64,000 nucleotides of DNA, from assembly GCF_963678635.1 (NCBI RefSeq), contig NC_087071.1:39209858-39273857 (forward strand), written 5' to 3'. How positions within the stretch are numbered: the stretch's first letter is position 1; each line of letters begins with the position of its first letter. Shown piece after piece: positions 48,001 to 56,400 of this stretch. Position numbers and translations under genes: made by a program. Source of the DNA: Symsagittifera roscoffensis (Eukaryota; Xenacoelomorpha; Acoela; Convolutidae). The notes under the pieces are model-generated. The model was not told the DNA's origin. It did not search any database and worked only from the letters and a program-made list of their open reading frames with translations.

Positions 48001-48327
48001 CAGTGGTGATGGTGTCGTAGGATCCAGCTTTTTGTATTCCGTCAGTGCTACATGCAGTTGACCTGCTGCATCTAGTTCTGTTCCTTCCTGTCTTATTTCC
48101 ACCTGTTCCAAGCCATAGGGTGCCTTATATTTTCTCGTGGCAAATTTCATGTCGTCCACCAGTGCGACGTGCCCCTCCATCACGATCATCCTGCCATCAT
48201 CCCATATGGGTAACATGTTCTCAAGTCCCTCCTTCTCTAGAGTTCTCAAGACCTTCCGCACCTCATACCCTGGGGGCTGCGAACCTCTACTCTTTTTCGC
48301 TTGCGTCGTCCACGAATTTACCTTCAT
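45016..48327 (-). CDS. element A accessory frame, 1,103 codons (unrecognised)
   Basis: A long open frame with no family I can name. The first ~450 residues are acidic and low in complexity (EESMDETLSEAGEDMEVGN near 140-155; several Ser/Thr/Glu runs), like a disordered linker. The middle is helical and basic. A Cys-rich patch C-L-D-S-T-C-G-N-G-E-H-T-C-D-G-R-S-C lies near residues 880-900 and could bind metal. The first Met is at 48,327, but the frame is already open upstream: the 17 codons before it join it, in frame, to the TGA that ends the 611-codon frame. It therefore probably is the continuation of that protein rather than a separate gene. No envelope features (signal peptide, cleavage site, membrane anchor) are seen. 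Confidence 0.7.
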   Translation of the reverse strand: MKVNSWTTQAKKSRGSQPPGYEVRKVLRTLEKEGLENMLPIWDDGRMIVMEGHVALVDDMKFATRKYKAPYGLEQVEIRQEGTELDAAGQLHVALTEYKKLDPTTPSPLSVDTPGDKRSGPVEDRFKKILERRRHESEEESMDETLSEAGEDMEVGNTPEPGPSGEELTTQELLKDLSEENWADTATPPLIPSPRKDLELPLASETFNMGMILLSSEEREKNTFEGNRDIFLGSLKDDAWQEFLEEFNQEVGSETTLDKFKEELWDTVVRFGEPLLIGTGLDEKARKELLSKLVELRNSRSKTREEKCEDSSTRRQKTVDKMVDKVGTSNMIKSTNILKARAGGRQELEGVDGEVESVMVATTPSSRDVKTRKRKREVEGLGSPSVDAVSEGNLRETAPMVLARCKTAAYKSSSELRRPLEVEREIEVSTNSTSEEDFKPQKINVKRGSTNGQTWEVDVGKEWISKAHQATGKRVTSDPLERNKTRNTSRTWWVALETLKEMEDCWKKLDSGVARKRRNWATQQKAEVNRIEMANHLKRSWQSLLKDHFEEAMRTPSSAPPLMANPFVRTAGQLIFTWSLVGIELETLTSYDRLKLGSKKLDMYQALMQHVARDNSGLSLARRKDATCFLRWIMSMMSDSTILACQQRASASKTMEKRVSTVILNVYQSTGIEKEEGSRLSLENHRKLDEVRRFYNKKFEEEHDVHRNLASSEQYSRISEKGEYQYVSGVMGMAYNPFLDSEAGGAHRNHEVAELLKFWTERIMEIDAVEKEGPSLGLILEKTPEVVSIPRSDKRVEVNMGDGNGLLTTNLGVVWKLLRPSWCPHPHASLIEETTERVRLAPTEDEDLAKLSVLHKLISPQMQEPGEKTSNPGSAKKLEPGSCLDSTCGNGEHTCDGRSCVRILSFQKEDLVTWFEDITEREKSEVQIVAECYARTTVNIATALGFFSRMCSLQSLERLESEHHLVTALSVESWPGVLQVTQKHIRSWKVGLEAEMGFPMSEAYGLPLNAKSLIGSMMANLCGSHYPLHMVMVEASSQRVLVDKAFSVPKCVRLARISHHSHKLLRKIRGTVPKELRDDLSEIWGEELLKLGERTQAITRDKT

Positions 48328-48378
48328 CTCGCTGGTATGGAAGTAGACCGCCGCCGTGTAGCCAATGAACAGGGGGTC

Positions 48379-50214
48379 TCAGCCATCAGTGAAATCCTTC
48401 TGCATTTCCTCCGTCGTCATCCTCGCCATTATGGAGGGAACTACCAAGGGACTATTCATTCCTAAGGTCATCCTCCTGACTATTGGGAACTCAGGCATGG
48501 TGGCTGGGAGGATTTCTTTCTCCATTATGGTCTCCAGCTCCCTCTTCACCAGTGCGAAGCACTCCTTCCAGGCAGGAATTCTCAAGATCTCTCGTCCGTC
48601 CGCCGTCAATGGGTTCAAGTTCCAGAATTTGGGATACATTTCGATGGGACCCTCTCGCTTGCCTCCCATTCTACATTGCATTTGCCCCCTGAAGTTGTAC
48701 ACTATTAGCTCGGCATCTTTCACCTTTCCAAAGAGTACCGTGTTGCTCATTCGCCCTCTGAGCACTTCCTGCTGACACCAATTTAACGCCGTCCCATCCA
48801 GTATACTGATAAGGCTCAAGTGCGTTACAGAGTGACGATACGTTGTCACCAGGGGGTCTGGGAACGCGTACGTCACTGCTGGACCATAAATGCAGGTCAC
48901 CACCTCCTCTAGGCCCCGGATTATCCCCATTGGGTCCGACCTCATTGCCAGGCATAGGTCCGTCAGCAGAGGCATCCCTCTGTTCGTCTTCTTCCATTCT
49001 TCTCTCGAAGTTGGATTCTCATCTTCACCCGTCATGTGCCGATTTTGCATCATGAGGTATTGTACTAGCAACGTCTTCAACCCTGCGGCACACTTGTAGG
49101 AGCTGGTTTCAATGCTCGTGTGGACTCTCCCCATAGACAGAGGCTCTCCATATTCCATTAATCGATGAAACGACACCAATTCCCCATGGGTCAAGAGTAC
49201 TAGTGCCAGGTACCCATCAACTCGAAGTGTCTCCACTCCCCGACTAAACATGTATGCTGGGCCCATGTTGAACAAGTATCTGGGGTAGACCAAATACAGG
49301 GCCAAGAGCAGGCTGATGGGCATGCCCAGTATCTCCTGCACGAAGGCTCCAAAGATAGTCGCCGTGGTACCGAATATTCCTGCCAAGAATTCCTTCTCCC
49401 AGCAAGGACTCGAGAACTTGAGAATCTCGTAATCCCTCCTAGTCTTCAATTCGCCTTTGGCGTGCTCTCTCCAGAACCCTCCAATCGTCACTTCATTGGC
49501 GGCCGAGACAAATCTAGCCACCGTCATGTCTCTTACTTCGGCCAGCTCCAGTTGCTTCTCTAGAAAACTCCAGACTTGTTTCACGAGGAGTGGTGCTTCC
49601 TCCCTTGTCTTATCCGTGGCGTTCTCCAGCCTTGGTGTCAAAAATAGCCACCAGCCATTCTCTTGAGTCAAACGATATTTCATCGATTCTAATTGCTTTT
49701 CCGTCTCGGCCACATTTCTTCTCTCGTTACTGGGACCTCTAGACCTGCTGGTGGAGTTTGTGATCTTCACATCCATACTCCGAAACCACAAGCTGGCCGT
49801 TAATTTGCTTATCGCCGGGTGATTGTCCCCGATGACTGGGCTGAACTTGAGTTGCCTGGCAAAGTTCGATATCTCTAGCAAGAGCACCTCGTCTAATACG
49901 ATCAGGATGTCGGCTAGTCCATAAAAGCCCCTCAGTGCATGAGATATGTCCGCCCATGCCGCCGCCAATTCTGACTTGCGAAGCCTCAGGTTCGATGGCT
50001 CCAACTCCCGATTGGGAGCTGCCAATAGAATCCGCCATTCATTCCCTTCTGCTATCAGGATCAAGACCGCGTACACGAACTGTAGGGCGGGTGGCATATT
50101 CGCGTATCCAGGGGATGTGGTAAACACCACCTTCGTCTTGGACCCGAATCTCGAGACAACATTCTCTTGCACTTCATTCATCGCCGCAAACAACGCTCGA
50201 TGTCGGAATTTCAT
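48379..50214 (-). CDS. element A accessory frame, 611 codons (unrecognised, partly hydrophobic)
   Basis: Open from 50,214, with a second Met at 50,181 that overlaps the stop of the SGNH frame (ATGAATGA). Hydrophobic helices occur at about residues 42-56 (LQFVYAVLILIA), 100-116 (ADILIVLDEVLLLEI) and 276-312 (IFGTTATIFGA, ISLLLALYLVYPRYLF). They are not clearly membrane-spanning, because charged residues and regular helices follow. There is no signal peptide and no fusion-peptide or furin site, so an envelope role is not supported. The first ~140 residues may complete the second SGNH-like module that starts at the end of the 920-codon frame. It ends in TGA at 48,379, in frame with the next large frame. 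Confidence 0.65.
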   Translation of the reverse strand: MKFRHRALFAAMNEVQENVVSRFGSKTKVVFTTSPGYANMPPALQFVYAVLILIAEGNEWRILLAAPNRELEPSNLRLRKSELAAAWADISHALRGFYGLADILIVLDEVLLLEISNFARQLKFSPVIGDNHPAISKLTASLWFRSMDVKITNSTSRSRGPSNERRNVAETEKQLESMKYRLTQENGWWLFLTPRLENATDKTREEAPLLVKQVWSFLEKQLELAEVRDMTVARFVSAANEVTIGGFWREHAKGELKTRRDYEILKFSSPCWEKEFLAGIFGTTATIFGAFVQEILGMPISLLLALYLVYPRYLFNMGPAYMFSRGVETLRVDGYLALVLLTHGELVSFHRLMEYGEPLSMGRVHTSIETSSYKCAAGLKTLLVQYLMMQNRHMTGEDENPTSREEWKKTNRGMPLLTDLCLAMRSDPMGIIRGLEEVVTCIYGPAVTYAFPDPLVTTYRHSVTHLSLISILDGTALNWCQQEVLRGRMSNTVLFGKVKDAELIVYNFRGQMQCRMGGKREGPIEMYPKFWNLNPLTADGREILRIPAWKECFALVKRELETIMEKEILPATMPEFPIVRRMTLGMNSPLVVPSIMARMTTEEMQKDFTDG

Positions 50215-52936
50215 CGCCCTTTAGTTGCTCAAGAAGTCCCATCGCGTGCAGGTGATCATTCATCCCTGCAAACAACAGCAGCTCAGGTTCACAGGGCATC
50301 TCCGACTTTATTGCCACTACCAGAGTTAACATCTGATTTAATTCAGCTCCTGGCAAAGAGTATATCAAAGTCTCCGGCCAGAACAACTTGGGAGACGTTC
50401 CTTCGAAGTCTGATCCCGCCACAATGACTACTCTCGCAGCAGCTGGATCTGCTCTATCATAAACTGCCAGGGTTTTGGCCAGCTGGGTACTCCCACAGGG
50501 CTTCCCGTACCTGGGATCTTCCGCCAATTTCGAGCCTTCGTAAGCGGCATCTGGCAATCCCGTTCCTCCCGGATTGAGTAGCTTGTCTACCACCTTCAAC
50601 TGTGCCGGGGTTGCCAACCTGATCCTGGCGATGCTAGTTCGGTGCTTGGGAGGTTCTGCTATAAGTCCAGGACTCCCCAGCAGCTTGAGAGGTCTGTAGT
50701 TAATGGGTCCCATGATCGCTTTTGTGGGAATTCCAGTCAGGTCTGTGGTCTCCATCAACTTCGCTCTCGAGAAGTGCGCCTCATGAGCTTTCAACCAGTC
50801 CACGCAACGATGCCTATTCAAATCCTCGTGTGACACTCGTTCGATCCCCAGGGTTTCCGCCAATTCTTGCCTGCATTCCAAACTCTCTAGATCCAGTTCT
50901 TTCACCTTCTCAGGATATCTCAAGCGAGCGGTCTCCATAGACTTATTTTCCCGTTTGCTCTCTGCCACTACCACTGAGGATATCGCCGAGCTTGGAGGTG
51001 TTGATGACGTCACCTCCTCAGACTCCATTGGCGTGGCACTCTGCAATCTGGTCTGGCTGCTCCTTGAACTGTCTCTAGTGTCAACTCTCGGTCCCAAGCG
51101 ACCAGACAAGGCCCTTGAGGCAAGGAATGGTGGGTTCGGAGGTGGTCCTAATGTGAATTGGGCTGTCTCTAGCAGATCCGCCTCCAGCGCATTTATGTGT
51201 TCTTGGAAGACGTCGTTTAGCCACTCTGCTCCCCTCGGTCTATCAAAATGGATTCCATCACTGGAGGTGTCTTCAGGGAATCCCTCTTTCTCCATGCGCT
51301 CTGCCACGTCCAACAGTCTGACAGGGAGCACACTCTTCCGGTGGATGTCTCTTATCACCTTGTTTAGGTTCCGCACCTTCTCGTTCATCTCCAAGGCGTG
51401 CTGACCAAACATCATGTTGTAGGGGACAGTACATATCGTCAACAGGATGGGGTCCATCTGAATCCTCAGTTCCTCAAGAAGGCAGCTCACCTTATCGTGC
51501 AGCCTTGTTATTTTCCTCGCTTCACCCCTTGATACATCGTTGGTCCCGACCATCAGGGTCACCGTGTATACTTTGGTCATCCCCAGCATGTCAAGCGTTG
51601 CCAACATCTGTGGCGTGGCAGCTCCAGCGAAACTCAAGATTCCCGTCTGCCAGTGCGATCGGATCCGGGTCAACACCCGCACCAGGCTGTCCCCTACGAT
51701 TAGATGAACCGGACCTTCTGGTACCCGGGGTGGCGCCAAGTACTGCACCCAGGCCGCATCATGAAAGCAGTCTCTCCTAGCTTTCTGCTCCGTACTCCAG
51801 TCCAGCCGATTGTGCCTGTGGTACCTCGCCTCTGTATTCTTCTTATAACTCAAGATCACGACACTCCTAACCGGCTGTTCCCTCCACGTCGGGGGAAGCT
51901 CCGGTCTTGCCGAACTCTCACGACTCTTTTGTCGCAATCTCTCGCCCAGTTCTCTCAGACGCGATGAGCCGCCGCTCACCTGACTGTCACTCGAGGTCGA
52001 GGTTGGGGTATATCCCGGCAGCTCCACATCCATCAGTGGGCGTATGGGTTGCGTCTCTAGGCTACGCAAGGAAGACGTTGCGTCATTCGGTATCCAAACT
52101 TCCAACCCTTCACTCATGTGTTCTCGGGCCTCGCGGTCAAGGTTGAACCGTGCTCTTGCTCTGGGGGCTTCATCCACCTCCATACGTGACTCTGGCCTCG
52201 AGCTGGTGACCACTCGCTCCTTCGGCCTGGCTCCCTTCTGTGCATCAAGCTCGCGTTGTCGTTGTTCTATTCTGTCCAATTCCGACCTCAGTTGATCACG
52301 ATTTGCGGCGTTCTCCCGCACCCTTAACTCCTGTTGATGTTCAGCTTTTTGCATCTCAAGCAACCTCAGAGCCTGGTCTCGCTCGTTGACCGCCTGGTCC
52401 CTTTCCAGCTGAACCTTCTCCCGATCCAGCTTTGCCTGATCCCGATCGAGGTTCGCCTTATTCCTTTCCTTCTGCGTCTTCTCGAGCTCTTTCTTTAGAA
52501 CACCTAGATCCGGATATACCTCGGTCGTCTGTTGCGTTCGTGACATCGATGGCACCCTACTCGAGCTCTGGCTTGTGGATCTTACTGTTGGCCTAGTCGG
52601 TAGTGGGAATTCCCCTGCGCCATATTCGGTATTGTTATTCAGGCCAGGATTCCTTGCCAAGTCAAAACCCCTTACTCCTCCATCCACATTCCAAGACAAC
52701 CATCTGGTCTGCTCTTGGTTCGATATTCCCTCGGTGGTGTAGCCGATCATCAAGACAGCCTCCGTTGCAGACTCCCTGCACTCACCCTGGTCCTCCAACT
52801 GGAGGATGGCATTCAGCATCACCGCCATTCCCTCGTCTATTTGGGTGTAGTCCAAGTCCCTCAGGCGTCTGTACAGCTCATCAAGAGTGGGCTTCTTCAG
52901 GGCCGCGGGCACGGATTTCCATAATCGGTCTGCCAT
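50174..52936 (-). CDS. element A SGNH (GDSL-type) hydrolase frame, 920 codons
   Basis: Starts at ATG 52,936, about 520 bp after pol ends. Domains: an N-terminal helical region (1-100); a charged coiled coil (about 146-235, with repeated RDQAKLDREKVQLERDQ heptads); a basic/Ser-rich linker; and an SGNH-hydrolase domain (about 405-590). Catalytic blocks are complete: block I VGDSL (Ser417), block II AGAATP (Gly438), block III VGTND (Asn466), block V SSDGIHF (Asp560, His563). SGNH enzymes cleave esters, for example acetyl groups on sugars or lipids; the substrate here is unknown. A second, weaker module at about 835-905 repeats the layout (VIVAGSDF, SLPGAELNQM, LLLFAGMNDHL), but with GSD in place of GDS. 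No signal peptide, so it likely acts inside the cell or particle. A 123-bp piece of this frame (51,787-51,909) is copied into the gag-pol junction at 57,261-57,383. Confidence 0.85.
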   Translation of the reverse strand: MADRLWKSVPAALKKPTLDELYRRLRDLDYTQIDEGMAVMLNAILQLEDQGECRESATEAVLMIGYTTEGISNQEQTRWLSWNVDGGVRGFDLARNPGLNNNTEYGAGEFPLPTRPTVRSTSQSSSRVPSMSRTQQTTEVYPDLGVLKKELEKTQKERNKANLDRDQAKLDREKVQLERDQAVNERDQALRLLEMQKAEHQQELRVRENAANRDQLRSELDRIEQRQRELDAQKGARPKERVVTSSRPESRMEVDEAPRARARFNLDREAREHMSEGLEVWIPNDATSSLRSLETQPIRPLMDVELPGYTPTSTSSDSQVSGGSSRLRELGERLRQKSRESSARPELPPTWREQPVRSVVILSYKKNTEARYHRHNRLDWSTEQKARRDCFHDAAWVQYLAPPRVPEGPVHLIVGDSLVRVLTRIRSHWQTGILSFAGAATPQMLATLDMLGMTKVYTVTLMVGTNDVSRGEARKITRLHDKVSCLLEELRIQMDPILLTICTVPYNMMFGQHALEMNEKVRNLNKVIRDIHRKSVLPVRLLDVAERMEKEGFPEDTSSDGIHFDRPRGAEWLNDVFQEHINALEADLLETAQFTLGPPPNPPFLASRALSGRLGPRVDTRDSSRSSQTRLQSATPMESEEVTSSTPPSSAISSVVVAESKRENKSMETARLRYPEKVKELDLESLECRQELAETLGIERVSHEDLNRHRCVDWLKAHEAHFSRAKLMETTDLTGIPTKAIMGPINYRPLKLLGSPGLIAEPPKHRTSIARIRLATPAQLKVVDKLLNPGGTGLPDAAYEGSKLAEDPRYGKPCGSTQLAKTLAVYDRADPAAARVVIVAGSDFEGTSPKLFWPETLIYSLPGAELNQMLTLVVAIKSEMPCEPELLLFAGMNDHLHAMGLLEQLKGDEIPTSSVVCGDE
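51167..51724 (-). other. SGNH hydrolase domain (inside the 920-codon frame)
   Basis: Residues about 405-590. Ser417, Gly438, Asn466, Asp560 and His563 are all present at the expected order and spacing for the GDSL/SGNH superfamily, and the domain has no stop or frame break. An intact catalytic set in a copy whose gag and RT are gone agrees with recent insertion. Confidence 0.85.
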
Positions 52937-53455
52937 TCTTCGTGACTTCGGGATGTATACAGGTATGTGTTAACCAGCTCAAGAATTACCTTACCAGCTC
53001 AAGAATTACCTTACCGACTCAAGTATTACCCAACTCAAGAATTCTCTCGAAATGTTCCCTTGCAAATACTTGCTGTAAGTGCCGATTATCGCGAGTTCAA
53101 TCAAGGTTTCTCTCTCTGTTTCTCGCTTGAGTATAGTTGGATTTTCAACTTTGTTTTTCAAACTTGATCTGAAAACAGAAAGCATATTGAAACTTGACAT
53201 GTCATGTTCCTAACCTAGAGACCCCCCTTTTACCAGTATGGTTAAAATCTTATCATTTTCATATCACTTAAAACAATTCAATTGGAATTCCCTTAAAAGC
53301 ATGCAGATTCATTTTATGTTTTAGCACCGTTAACTCGTTTTAAAATTTAATTGTCATGCCAATCATATCTTAAGATCCCTTTACCTGCGCCGCACCCCAG
53401 TACCTAACTCAAGATTCCTCCCTCACACCCGACTCGATACCCCCATGTACCCGAC
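52937..53455 (-). other. element A spacer between pol and the accessory region
   Basis: About 520 bp without a frame. It includes short direct repeats of CTCAAGAATTACCTTACC (about 52,978-53,040). A separate promoter, an internal ribosome entry site or a spliced message would be needed to express the downstream frames. No convincing splice acceptor was seen just before 52,936. Confidence 0.5.
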
Positions 53456-56400
53456 TCAGGCGATGCTCAAGTAGTACTTCTTATGAAGATACACCATTAT
53501 CTCAGTTTCTGCAAAGACCACATGTAGGATAGCGTACAATTCCCTCGGGCTCAGTTTGCCCCTGTTCGGGTCATACACCGGCATTGAGACTTCTGTTATC
53601 CCTCTTTCAATCATGAAGTCTCGTAATCTTGTTAGTGCCAATATCACGTGTTCGGGATCGATTGTATTCCTGTCATTGACCCTCGTTACTAGGAAGCACA
53701 GATATTTGCCCGGGACTTGTGCCACTGACGGTGGAAGCGCTGCCATCCCTCCCAGTCCTGGTCTCTGTCTGAACAGAAACTCTACATTCTGGTACTCTCT
53801 TTTGAAGTCAGCTTCCAATCTTGATTTGAAACTCATGTCCGCCGTGATGCAGATCGCGCTGGTCCTGTTTGACAGGATGAAGTCGCTATCTGTTATCATG
53901 ATGTTCTCCGAGTATTCATTGGGTATTTCGAATTTCGTTTTGAAATTCCGACCTATAGTAGGCTCTGGCTCTTCTTCCTCCAGTTCCAATTCGCTCGTTT
54001 CTCTCACTTCCTTGAGCTTCTTTATCATCAAATTTTCGGTGTGGGTAAGTCCTACCCCCACTCCCCGGACAAAAATATTTATCGACGTCCCCGTCGATGT
54101 TGTCGGGTCTGAATTGTCCTGAGGAATGTCCAGTGGCCTGTCTGTTGCCGTCCATCCGAAAAGAGGGTCCTCTGTCTTCATGTAACTTGCTGCTGATACA
54201 TCGACTTGCTGAATGCTTTGTCCTTCGCGGCTCTCGTCTTTGACATCACGCATCCACTCTAGAATCCTCAAGTTCGTGTTCTCCCTCCTCTCTATCTCAC
54301 TCTGTTCGAGATCCGTTTCTACTTCTGGCGTCGAGTAATCATCCTGCGGATAATGACCACCATCGTCAATGACCTGCCATTCCTCTCCAGCTTCCAGTTC
54401 GCCTGCCTTCAGTAATTCCTCGCCCAATTTGTCTGGCTGTATCTTATCGATCAAGAAGTCATCCCCGTACCTGTTGTACCTCATGCCTGTGCGTTTACGA
54501 TTGCCAGTCCTGGTTTCCGGTGGTGTTGTTCGATCCGGTTCCATCCATTTCGGCACCTCGTCTTGCTCCGGGTCGTTCCAGTCTTCTTCTACAAATGATC
54601 CTGCATCAGACTCCACTCCTATCTTTTCATTGTCGTCCAAACTCAAGTTCTCATTACCATCATTTTTCTCTCTAGTGCCTTTCTCATTCACTTCACACGC
54701 TGGCTCTACCACCAGGTACTCAAGACCCTCCATGTCCTTCGGTATGCACCAATCCTCTGGAGACGGGACGTGAGGCTTCAGATTTTCATAATGTGCCGCT
54801 CGCCCAGTACTCAAGCGATAGAACCGTCCTTGTTGATGAACCTCCGTTATCATGAATGGTCCCCTCCACTTCTTGAGTAGTTTCTTTGTTCCCTTGGGCG
54901 GTATGACATTTTGGAAGACCCACACGTATTGGCCCACTTCATATGGCTTTGCTCGTAATATTTTTTCGTCGTATTTCCTGCGTTGCCTCATTTGCGCTTG
55001 CGCCGTGTTCCTCCTGCATAGCTCGTTCAATTCCTGTTGTCTTTTGATCGCTTCTTTCACGTATGCCTGAGGCGACGTCCTTTTCCCTTCGTATTCCGGG
55101 TAAAAGAATGTCAGGGGCATTGCTCTCTCCCTGCTCGTCAACATCATGAAAGGACTGATGCCCGTAGTTGAGTGCTGTGTACTGTTGTAGGCTCCTACTA
55201 CCTGTGGCAGGTATTTGTCCCAGTCCGTCATGTATCTTGAGCAGTACACCCTTAACATGTTGACCAGTGTCCTGTTTTGTCTCTCTACCAACCCATTGGT
55301 CTGTGGATGATAGGTTGTCGAGTGGGCTTGAGCAATGTGCGATCTCTTCATCAATTCTTTTGTCAAGTCCCCTACAAAATCTTTGCCGTTGTCCGACTGG
55401 AAAGTCATTGGACAACCATACCGCGATATCCAATGCGTTATCAGATGATCACATGTCTCCTCGGCCGAGGCTGTTTGGCACGGGACCGCTTCCGCCAACT
55501 TTGTGAAGTGATCTATTATAACCAGTATCTGGTTATATCCCGACTCCGTCATGCAGATTTTTTGATGGTCTATCTGCACCACTTCATTGAACTCTGAGCT
55601 CTCAAAGGACTTGAGGGGAAACTTCATCTTCCTTGGGTCTTTTACCTGGAGACATGCCAGGCAGGCATTCACCCATCTCTCGCAAGCTTTTCTCATTCCT
55701 GGCCAATCAAACCTGTGAAGTATCCTTTGTTGTACTTTGTCTATCCCCTGGTGCCCCATCTGGTCGTGCGATCTGAAAAGCACCTCCGTTTGATACAACT
55801 GTGGCAGTATGATGTGGTTGTGTTTGTGTAATATCTTCTCCTCATCTTTCCTCTTGCATGCTACCACCCCATCAGCTGTGTGGTAGAGTAAGTCTTTTTT
55901 CTCTTTGTAGAACTGGCTCAAGATCTTGTAGCTGTCTTCCTCGAGTTCCCCCTTCTCCTTGACCCCCGACTGGATCCATTTGGAGAGGTTACTTGTCATT
56001 TTGTCATTCTTTTGGGCTCTTATTAGGTCTGACAGCCTATATCTTGCCTTGACATGCTCCTTTAGCGCCATGATCTGTCCATTCATCTCACCAGGTTTGT
56101 GGATGTCATCACTCAGCTTCACGCATATCATCCTTTTCACGATTTTCATATCATCTTCTGGCACCAGATTTGTTCTGACGTTTGAGTTGCATGATAGTTC
56201 TCTGTATGGCTTCCTTGAAACCGCAATTCTTTCAAGTTCCTCACCACCTCGTATCTCCTGTATCTCCAGATTGTACGTTCCTGATGATGGATCCGTCTGT
56301 AACTCCCTGTCGTGGTGCCTTGTCTTCTCTTCCGCCAGTATCATGCACAGACTGTCCTGGTTTTCGCTGCTCTCATCCGAGTCTTCATCCCATCCTTCAC

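Noticed and set aside
45222..48368. Many plus-strand frames rich in Ser, Pro, Leu
   Set aside because: Antisense shadows of the G+C-rich accessory frame of element A.
48324..48386. A 20-codon mini-frame that overlaps the stop of the 611-codon frame and the ATG of the 1,103-codon frame
   Set aside because: The two large frames are in the same reading frame with one TGA between them, so a simple nonsense change explains the layout better than a coupling peptide.
48379..50214. Envelope gene in the 611-codon frame because of hydrophobic stretches
   Set aside because: No signal peptide, furin-like site, fusion peptide or C-terminal anchor. The hydrophobic segments look like buried helices.
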